Assembly (NCBI GenBank): GCA_964035015.1
Contig: OZ035997.1
Coordinates: 69,181,042-69,245,041 of the forward strand
Direction: 5' to 3'
DNA: 64,000 nt
From: Corallium rubrum
Taxonomy: Eukaryota; Cnidaria; Anthozoa; Scleralcyonacea; Coralliidae
In this document: positions 55,672-64,000 of the stretch, piece by piece
Position numbering within the stretch: position 1 is the first letter of the stretch
Layout: each line of letters opens with the position of its first letter
Program-made: the position numbers and the translations under genes
The notes under the pieces: generated by a model
The model's input: the letters and a program-made list of their open reading frames with translations, nothing else
The model's database searches: none
Told to the model about the DNA's origin: nothing

Positions 55672-58195
55672 ATTATTAGGATCTTGAAGATGACACAGTG
55701 CTGTCTTGTAGTTACTGTGGGATAAGAGATCATTTTTAAACTTAGTTATAGCTACAGTATATATCACCATGATAACATTTTACTTAGTTGTTATGGTTGT
55801 CTTTGCATTGGTTTTGGGTTTATGAATATGTTACCTGTGACAAATCTTGCATATTTGTATAATTATGTAATAATATATTACGTTATGGTCTGTGCATGTG
55901 AGTTCATTCATGTGCATTTACCTGATATTATGTTTCCTCCAATCCAGGGTCCTAACTTTGCATGGCATGGATGGATATGACAAGCTGCATAGATTTGGTC
56001 TTGATATTCATGCTTGTGTGGATGGGTATGCATGTTAGACATCCATTAATTTTTGTTAATTGTAGCTACAGAACTACAGAAGTAACTATTAACCATTTAT
56101 TTGTGTCTCTCAGTTTTATTATTAAAGTCAAATACTCCCATATAGATTTTCAAGAAAGATAATTTGGATGAATGTAACTCCATCTAACAGCGATCCATAT
56201 GTAATTACTGACTTCTACATAAAGGCAGTTCAAGAGATAAATGGTGAGAATTCAGGCTTTTGTCTGTAATTTTTTTATGTTGTTTACTTGTACATGTACT
56301 ATATTTATGGGTACATGTCAGGACTTTTTATTTCTGTTTCTCGTAGGAATACCAACAATGGTTGTTTCAGATTATGGCACTGAAAACTGTAATGTTGCAA
56401 CATTGCATATGATGCTTCAACACAACCAGAATGACCATTGGAGTGGAGAGAAAAGTTATTGTTATGTAAAATGCACAGACAATTTGGTGTGTGACGTGAA
56501 CATTGTGAATTTTAGGTTCATTGAAATGTATTATTTATATACTAATTATTTCTTAAAATCCTCTTTATCAGCGTTCAGAGTCGATGTGGTCTCACTTAGT
56601 TCGCCAGAAGACTGGATGGTGGACAAAGGAACTTAATGTAAGGATCCTAGGATTTCTATGATGATGTTTACAGTATACCGATACAGAGTTGAACATTCAC
56701 ACTGATTTTCTGTAGGTGGGCAAAGCCTCGTGAATTTCCAAAATTTACAGGATAGATTCAATTTTGGCATTTTCGAGGTGAAAATTTTTGACAGAACAAG
56801 TAATCTATCTAGCAGACCTAAACAAATAAAACCTAACCTTTCTCTGGCAATAAGATTAAATTGGTTTGACAAATTGTGCTCTTGAACTGCACCACAATTT
56901 CAAGCAGTTACCAAATGAAGTTTGTTACATGTTACTCATTTTATTTTACTTTAACTTTTAGTCTTTAGCTGAAGATGGATATTATAATGCTGAAAATGGA
57001 CTCCACAGGTCTGTCACTAGTTGGTGACTAAGTATTTTATAGAATAATGGCAGTATTATTTTAATTTTCTGAGTATGCAATTACAAGCAGAATGATATAA
57101 TGACATCATTGCAATATCATTGCAGGCATGTTATGGCATATGTGTTTGTTCCACTTCTTCGCTCAGAGCTTAATGAATTTGTATATTGGTGGAATACCCA
57201 TCTCATTCGACCAACTAAGTACAGCTATGGACCACATGGGGTTCCCAATGATATGTACCTTGTCCCAGAAATCTATGGTGTGTATTGATTATCTACGGCT
57301 TAATCTTATACTTTTAGAAAATCCTTACAAAATCTAACCCCACCTCAGTCTACTTGCTCATGATCTAAATTATTTAGTGTAATACACATGTAGTTAGTAA
57401 CAATGTACTTGTCCTTCATCGTTCAACAAGACATACAGACATTATAAATAATATTGGGCATTTCCCTCGATTACATAGCATGTTCTAGCAGTTTGGGTGA
57501 AGGAAAATTCGAGTGTAGAATATATACATTTTAAGAGCAAACCAGGACCAGTTGCGAATCGCAAGGTTGTGGGTTCAATTCCTGCTGGAAGGCCTGTGTA
57601 GTTGCATTTTTCGCAACTGGTCCCGGTTTGGTCTTAAAATGTATATATTCTACACTCGAATTTTCCTTCATAAAGACATTACATTGGTGTGCACAAAAAA
57701 TTAAACGATGTATTAAATATGTTGTCCTATTTGATATTTCGGAATCTGCAGTACAGCCAACTCTTTTCAATATGAAGAACTCCAACATTGGCTTGGCATT
57801 CTGTTTGAAAATCAAACTTATCTAAAGTTTGTAACTCAATTATTCAATTGTTGTTTTAATGTTACAACATGTACAGTATGTGCATATACTGCGCACATGC
57901 TCTGCTTATGGCGGGGGTTGTGCTTGTATAGCATCATGTTGGAAATTGCATTTATTTATTAAACTTTCTTATTTGCGTTGCAGGCAGAAGAAACCAGCAA
58001 AAAATATTAAGCATCCCCATACTTCAACATGGACAAAATGAACTCAGCCGGAACGAAGTGCCATTTTATCCGGATGAATTGAAAGAATTATGTGATTATT
58101 TGTTACATTGGAAATTGGGCATTTTACAAAATGACATTGACCAATGTTCGTCCTCACTTATTTATAAAACGATAATTACCAACGTAGAACAATAA
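53781..58195 (+). CDS. Multi-exon gene for an integrase-core (DDE, rve-like) protein
   Basis: Exons by GT-AG and phase: 53781-53799, 53836-54014, 54285-54433, 54705-54790, 54895-54985, 55948-56025, 56146-56243, 56347-56486, 56572-56637, 56962-57008, 57126-57277, 57984-58195. Exons 3-5 form the N-terminal HTH-like region (WLKKKFKALGLERRPDP; GYHSVWKLLRDKYNLVVRR). Exons 6-9 form the integrase core: MDGYDK with first Asp, VDGFSRKIIWM, VSDYGTEN with second Asp, RSESMW with Glu. Exons 10-12 give the tail (WWNTHLIRPTK, PNDMYLVPEIYG). All phases from exon 4 agree. Exon 6 lacks 2 bp, and the exon 2-3 phase is off by one. The family occurs as multi-exon genes in cnidarians and fish; biological role unknown. 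Possibly domesticated or a young pseudogene. Confidence 0.7.
54959..55016 (+). repeat. Tandem duplication of an exon edge
   Basis: TTTGTGCACCACCCATATCG plus CTCAA occurs at the end of exon 5 and again directly downstream in the intron, separated by AGGTATGT (the splice donor). Confidence 0.9.
55021..55093. repeat. Perfect 73-bp palindrome
   Basis: 36-bp arms (AGGTACCATTATATTGCTCA ... inverse) around a single central C at 55057, with no mismatch. It begins 4 bp after the duplicated exon edge, in the intron after exon 5. Confidence 0.95.
55617..55667. repeat. (TA)n microsatellite
   Basis: Uninterrupted TA run of roughly 50 bp in the same intron. Confidence 0.95.
57499..57669. repeat. 60-bp-arm hairpin with a tRNA-like loop, in the last intron
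   Basis: Arms 57499-57558 and 57610-57669 pair with about two mismatches (GAAGGAAAATTCGAGTGTAG ...; CAGTTGCGAA). The loop carries TCGCAAGGTTGTGGGTTCAA then TTCCTGC, which matches a tRNA anticodon-arm/T-arm with a B box (GGTTCAATTCC). Confidence 0.8.
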
Positions 58196-58558
58196 CTTAA
58201 ATTAAGATTTTGATTTGTGGATTCAAGGAGGAGAAAGAAGTTTATAGTGCTTACCGGATCTACAGTATCTACTTTATAAGTTATATATGCAATCCCATCA
58301 ACTGGCAAACTTTCATACGATAGTTTTTGGTTCGCTTACTCAGGCTTACATCGAATTATATCCAATAAAACATAATTCCAACTAAATAACAAATTATTTT
58401 ATTGGTTATTCGTTTTCTTTGTTTAATTAAGATGCATTTTAGATTTGAACGGTTTAAAAAAATATAAAAGGTTTAACTAAACTGTATAACAACGTGAACG
58501 TAAAGATACTAGTATAGTAAATTTTAGTAGTTTTCCTTGTGAAGTACAAACTGTTGTA
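58196..58558. other. 3' intergenic region between convergent genes
   Basis: AT-rich. AATAAA at about 58367 and ATAAAA-type motifs could serve polyadenylation of the upstream gene; nothing else is seen. Confidence 0.4.
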
Positions 58559-59501
58559 TCACTGAAGTCCATGATCGCTTCCAGTGAGGTTACATGATGG
58601 GTTTAAACCGTTGGGGAAAAGAACGCCTTGTGACGGTTGCGCATTCTGCACGTTCACATTTTCAGGAAACATGCCAGCAGTAACAGCGCCTGTAGGAGCA
58701 TGAACATGAAACGGATGGTAATACCCGAGATTTTGTACTGGTCCCGGCATTGTCACATTGGATGTAGATGTATTTCCAGTAAACCTTTGCAACATTTCCA
58801 TCATTTTCATAGGCTGGGTATCTATCGTGATGTTCGCAGTCGGATTTGGCTGACCTGCATGAGCTTGAGGTAAGGGACATACGTTGTTGCTTGCCCCAAC
58901 GGCATTCGGCCGCATGGGTTGAATAACGTATGAGAGCATCCTTGGACCTGATGGCCCTGGTTGCACATAACCAGTTGCAACGTTCTCGGCAAACTGCAAA
59001 TGATTGTACTTAGACGGTTGTACTTCTTGATGCATAACAGGAGCCAGTGATCTCTCATGTGCTTGTTGTTGTTGCAAGTTCCTTGCTTCCGCCTGAAGTG
59101 CCCCAAGCTGCTCCGCTAGTGCTTTGCTCGTGACATACAGAGGGGCTACTGCATTTTTCTACAGCAATCAGGATGTCGGTCGGCGACATAATTTGCTGAC
59201 TGTCAGTGGGTTGTGTTTTCGCCTTCTTGATTATTGGTGCATCCTTTTTCTGTGGCTTTTCTGCCTCCTGCTTCGAGGCATCGCCATGAGGACGTTGTGA
59301 CTTAGTTTTCGGTCTTGATTTTGGGTCGTCTTCGTAGACTTCGTTGATGGTAGGTGACCTCTTACATAGTAATTTAGCAAGGTTGTCAAGGTTGTCTTCC
59401 TCCATGTTTTCTTCAGACTGATTGTGCGAGTCATCACCAACATTAATAGGTGATAAACCTAGAACCACAGTGTGATAGGTTCTCTGCAAGCTGTCATAAA
59501 C
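58559..59501 (-). pseudogene. Terminal exon of an unrecognised gene (acidic/Lys-rich, then Pro/Gln-rich)
   Basis: Acceptor TTTTTTAAG before GTTTATGACAGC at 59501. The frame reads VYDSLQRTYHTVVLGLSPIN, an acidic segment (EENMEEDNLDNLAKLL), a basic linker, and PTDILIAVEK at about 59160. There the frame shifts; the second frame continues through a coiled coil (SKALAEQLGALQAEARNLQQ) into a Pro/Asn/Gln-rich tail ending at 58559. Both halves fit one protein broken by a small indel in an A-run. No family recognised. Convergent with the integrase-core gene. Confidence 0.45.
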
Positions 59502-61900
59502 CTTAAAAAAACAATGCAATGGACGTTAAATAATACATGGATGTGCGGAAATATGAAATTTATTTCGAGTGTTGATCAGGATATCTCATGAGTGAGCGAA
59601 TGATATAAAATAGTGCTATTTCCTCACAAAAATGGAGCCGCAAACATTTTGTATTCTTGTATGACTACATCGCCACGCCGAGCTTCGCAATCTTGAAAAA
59701 CCTATACATATATATTCTAAATACAGAAAAACGGTAACTTAAAATACGGTAACTGTAAAAATTATCGAACCCTCGGGAAGGTTTATAGTTCCCAGGAAAT
59801 ACTTTGGGTATAAACTTTCACGGAAAGTTTTTGAGGTTTCAGGAAAACATTTCACTTAATTGAAATAACATTTACTTTACGTTTAATGTACAACTCTAGT
59901 ACTAATTGAATAGTGAATACCAATGTTTAACTACCTAAGTTACGTACTGTAACAGTGTTTCCTGACAGTACTTAAAGATTTAAAGATGTTTGAAGCGAAA
60001 CCAGGATTATTCATGTTAGGTTTTTAAACGTTCTCTGGTTTAAAATATTTATTTAGGCATAACTAGCGGCATAGAACAACATTAGAATCATGGCACACCG
60101 CAAGCACAAACAATTCGGATAATAATTCTAAACATTTGCCCGAACAATACCGCTTCCTTATTAAAAAACTCTAAATACCATAAACATTTAAATTTAGTCG
60201 TTAACCTTATACGTAGGCGGAACTGTCACTTGCATGTCACTATACTATCTGTTTGTCTCTATGTAATTGTAAACCACTGACATATCACTTTTTTCATTGT
60301 AATTCACCCGTCGAAGACTGCAGACTGGCAGTCGGAAGCTTGTAAACTAAATAAATATTTTAAACCAGAGAGTACTTAAAGAGTTATGTAATTAAGTAGT
60401 TATGTTGGTTTATACTCAATAGCTGAGTCACATAATTAAAAATTTTACCCTCGCCAATTTTCAAATTTGTCTCATAGTATTTGATTTCATGTTTCCATAG
60501 TAACTATTACGCATACGTATTTTCTGCGGGTATGGGAGATGTGGTCTATATTATGCTGAACACAGCATATTTGCTCAAGGGGTATACCTATATATTGTTA
60601 ACAGAACTACAAAAGGGACAGTACAGCCGCACCCAAATCATCCTCACTCGCGATCCTACAACAGTTCTTGGGCCTGTCAGAAAACCAAAGTCAGACTGTA
60701 GAGCTTTGTTTAGTCGGTAATGCGGGGGAACTGGAGTCCAACAAGAATGATTATTTGGGAGCAAGAAAATCTCTTCCACCCACCTTCGCGCATGAGGAAG
60801 ATTTCAACACAAGTTTATATGACGATACCAGACAGGAACACAGGTGGGAGAAAACAACATAACGAAATGGTATACGATTCCGAAGATGAATAATCAGTCT
60901 TAGGAAGGACGCCATAAATCCGTAACACATGCAGGCAGAAAGAAACCCAGTCGGAGCATAACGATATACCAGAGCTTTCGGGGTAAGTTACTGCATATGG
61001 GATATACTTTGTGAGTTCTCATGATTGGGATCCGCAAGTGTCAGTAACCAACCATCACCTGTTGTTGTCTGTTGTTAATATCAGGAATTTACGTTCATTT
61101 GAACGTACTGAATTAGAACGTAAACTTGTTTTCACAATGCATAGTAAGTAAAATAGCACAAACCAAGATTTTGTTATTTACTCTTGCAAACTTTTGCAGA
61201 AATTTTTACTCTTAAACACAGGTTCCCAGGAAGAAAAAACGTTTCCATCTCTGCGACTAGATTTTAGTTATCATCAAGAATGCTCGTAACTAAGTGCATT
61301 GCTGCTGCTGCTGACTAAAATCTATTTAAAGTCAAAACATTGAATTTCTCAATAAATATGTTTCCACTATGCGCGGAGCTACCGTTCTGTACTTAAGATT
61401 ATAGTATACACACGTTAGGAAACAAAATGGCAAGTGTACATGGCAAACATACACATGTGGTATGCACATATACACCGCACATGTACAGTTCAACGGAGAA
61501 AAGTGTAAAACATAATAAACACGTGCCATTTTATTTTCCGGCGGTCGGAGCATTCGGTTGCGTCGTTGCTTGACCTCGAAGTCTTGCATGCGTCTATTTG
61601 AGTAAAACACGCACATATGTTATACAAGCTAGCATATACGGGAGCAACAGTCTTGCAAGACCATGTGATCCATACAAAACACACGAGACTGTCGCGGCGC
61701 CGATGTCGCTACGTAAGATAACACCCGTGATGCATGACGTTGGTATACATTACCTGCAGGTTGTAGACGAAGTCCTGGATAGTTCTTGGTGATCCAACAC
61801 AATTTGAGGATTTATTTCTACATCTATTGAAAGCAAACACTGACAACAATTAGGATGGAGAAAGCAATATCAAATGCCTGCATGGTAACAATAAGACAAA
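59502..61900. other. Mostly non-coding; weak ORFs at 60481-60862
   Basis: Two overlapping plus-strand frames (60481-60720 and 60668-60862, the latter GLSENQSQTVELCLVGNAGE) are open but have no recognised domain. The rest shows no gene. Confidence 0.3.
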
Positions 61901-62014
61901 TTAGTTATAGGTTTAATGGGCGCTTGTTGTCCTGGAACTGGAAAAGTCCAGCATTTTACCAAAGGGGCATGTTCAATTTTCAGTTATATACCGTAGCTAT
62001 AACATGTATTACGA

Positions 62015-62108
62015 AGAGAGCATAAAGGTAAAAGAAGGAATGTATAGTAATGGTCTAGTCAAGAGAACATAAAGGTAAGAAAAGGAATGTATAGTAATGG
62101 TCTAGTCC
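62015..62108 (+). repeat. 47-bp tandem duplication
   Basis: AGAGAGCATAAAGGTAAAAG ... GGTCTAGTC is repeated once with few differences. Unrelated in sequence to the 47-bp satellite at 53282. Confidence 0.85.
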
Positions 62109-63918
62109 AATGCTAATTCATCTGAAGTTAATTTTACATCTTGCGATAGCCAATCATCAAAGGCTACTCATAACATATGACTCCCGTCTTCATTTTTCTG
62201 TGGAGGTTACGCTTCCTTTTGCGAAAACAAAATGGTGGGAATAAAAGTCTTACCCCCTGAACACGTCTTCAGTGCTCAAAGTGGTGCCCACGCTTCTTAC
62301 TCAATATTCTTTGTAATTTGGAGGCTTAAAGCGACAAAATAGCTGCAAAAGCCATGAAAAGCTTTCTGTGTGAACGCTTATCAGATCCAGGCACCGTGAA
62401 TGTGAACAAGGTCCCGTGCCCATGCAAGCACCGTATACCCGAGCACCGTAGTCTGAACAGAGGGTAAGGAGTGAAGTACGTTTCGTAAAAGAACTGTGTT
62501 ATGAGGTTTTGTTAAAAGTTTCATATGCTGTAAGATTTGAAGACAGTGACTCCTTTTGACTATAAATCAGTTTTATCGTTCCCAGGTCTTTAGACTGGAC
62601 ATTTAATCTCTTTCTGGGCCGCTCAATAGGTCGCAAATTACAGCACGAGATCTAAAAATAATTTAACAAAAATTAGGATTGAACTAGGAGGGCATTACTA
62701 CAAATTTCCTCTTACCTATATATGCTCTCTTGGCAGTACCTATGGCGCTATCCATCATTGATGGATAGGTGTTGAACGAAAACACGATTAATTTTACTCA
62801 GAAATAATTAACATTGCTATTTCGAATAATGCCGACCATGTTGCTGCTCTATGCAGCATGTATAAACGTGCAATACTCCTACCGGTTGGTCCTTCCAATT
62901 TCATCCTCGTGCAATATCTATTGCACTCATGGCCTTTGAAGAAATTAGCGAAGGCTGCACTACCGTAGTTTCCAACGGAAAACAGTCTAAATAAATGACA
63001 GGTTAGTATTAAGAAAGCTCGTACAGGGAAATGTATTGTGCATGTGAAAACTCATATCTGAAAATACAGCACTTGCTTTATAATCTTACCTCCTATCGCA
63101 TGTCGCGATTTCAATATCGGTTAGGTAAACATCTGTTCCTATGAGAAAGGCACATTCGTTACAACGCACTTCATATTGTCTGTAAAATATTCTAACTGTA
63201 ACCTATCGTTTGAAGACAGGTGAATTTGATAATAATCTGCATCAGGTATGTTTTCCGTGATGATGTGGTTAGGTTTATTCAGGTAAACGGGGAGCCGCTC
63301 TGACCCCTGACGAGTACAGGCTGATATTGTGTATATACAGATATGAGATCACAATGACCTCTGTCTCTGACACAAATTAAACTGATACAGTAGATACGCC
63401 TGCTTCAGCCTTATGATTATAAGTAATAGCATGGAATGAGCTGTAATACCTATCAAACCTCCCGTTTCATTCGGGCGATTTAGTAAAATCCCATCGGGCC
63501 TTCGGTCCTCGGGAATTTTATTAGGAACCTTACAATTTATGACGGCAGCGGCCATTAATACTCAATGTAATTTTAGTATCCAAAAAGCAGCAGTTAATTG
63601 TGACTACCGTATTTGGTATTGGAAGCTTGTTTTACGACCTCCAAAATGCATCATCAATGCTGCTAAAACGATTGAAGCGTCTGCGTTCAAGTCATAAAGA
63701 CCAGCTCGTATCTTTCCGTCAGTTCACGTCGTCCTGAAGACGTAGAAATTATCTCAGTGGCGTGAAGATGGCTCTAAAATTGCCCTTCCGAATAAAATTA
63801 TTCATTCTTTTTGTTTTGCATGAAGAATCATTTTGTTTCAGAGACGTCGCAGTCATAATTAAGGCCCTACTAAATGACCCTCCTCGAAATGGAGGTATAA
63901 CGGTATAGGTTAGTATTT
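62109..63918. other. No supported gene
   Basis: Contains only short hairpins (63484-63520, arms TAAAATCCCATCGGG/CCTCGGGAATTTTA around CTTCGG). ORF 63349-63555 overlaps that hairpin and has no family features. Confidence 0.4.
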
Positions 63919-64000
63919 TGGGGCCCCTCGGGGGATATGTGTTTATTCACCTCGGGCTTCGCCCTCGGTGAATACATTACATATCCCCTCGTGGCCTCAA
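63919..64000. repeat. Inverted repeat at the window edge
   Basis: TTGGGGCCCCTCGGGGGATA is inverted with mismatches at TATCCCCTCGTGGCCTCAA, centre GGGCTTCGCCC. About 38-bp arms. It may continue beyond the window. Confidence 0.75.

Noticed and set aside
57550-57600. Real tRNA gene
   Set aside because: Only the anticodon/T-arm half is recognisable; there is no A box or acceptor stem partner, and it is enclosed by unrelated long arms.
57531-57815. 94-aa minus ORF
   Set aside because: Runs through the intronic hairpin; no independent coding signal.

Overview
This is an AT-rich eukaryotic window. It has spliced genes, many truncated retrotransposons, and several classes of DNA-transposon derivative; nothing in it looks bacterial. 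The mix (Penelope-like elements with GIY-YIG endonuclease, Ty3/Gypsy, CR1/L2-like LINEs, a P2RX7-type terminal exon, a multi-exon integrase-core gene) fits an invertebrate, most likely a cnidarian. That assignment is an inference from family resemblance, not a database result.

Layout. 1-5371: a deleted Gmr1-like Gypsy element between inverted Penelope-like (PLE) pieces. 5372-7300: a LINE remnant, a strong palindrome and an unrecognised coiled-coil ORF. 7588-11800: a nearly full-length two-ORF LINE on the minus strand. 11800-18800: mostly non-coding, with a 5S-rRNA-like SINE candidate and nested foldback/TIR elements. 18840-21357: a decayed pogo/Tigger-like transposase split by a 1456-bp TA-flanked composite of two direct MITE copies. 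22440-27420: a minus-strand Gypsy riddled with insertions (PLE 3' end carrying a hAT MITE with 8-bp duplications; other MITEs). 27556-31751: host-type exons and an RPA-like OB-fold pseudogene broken by a MITE. 34506-42830: three-level nesting: a Gypsy split by a LINE, and the LINE split by a Helitron-like element whose removal restores the reading frame exactly. 42830-48950: LINE fragments, one inserted head-on in another. 49150-53611: small ORFs and two clusters of a 47-bp satellite. 53781-58195: a 12-exon integrase/DDE gene with nearly all splice phases consistent. 58559-59501: a convergent minus-strand terminal exon. 59502-64000: mostly non-coding with short duplications and hairpins.

Most annotated coding sequence belongs to mobile elements and is broken by stops, frameshifts or insertions. 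The best candidate for a working gene is the integrase-core gene at 53781-58195, although it shows a 2-bp frameshift in exon 6 and one unresolved intron phase. The most informative structural observations are the Helitron-like insertion with a clean A/T boundary, the composite MITE, the perfect 73-bp palindrome beside an exon-edge duplication, and the intronic hairpin with a tRNA-like loop.
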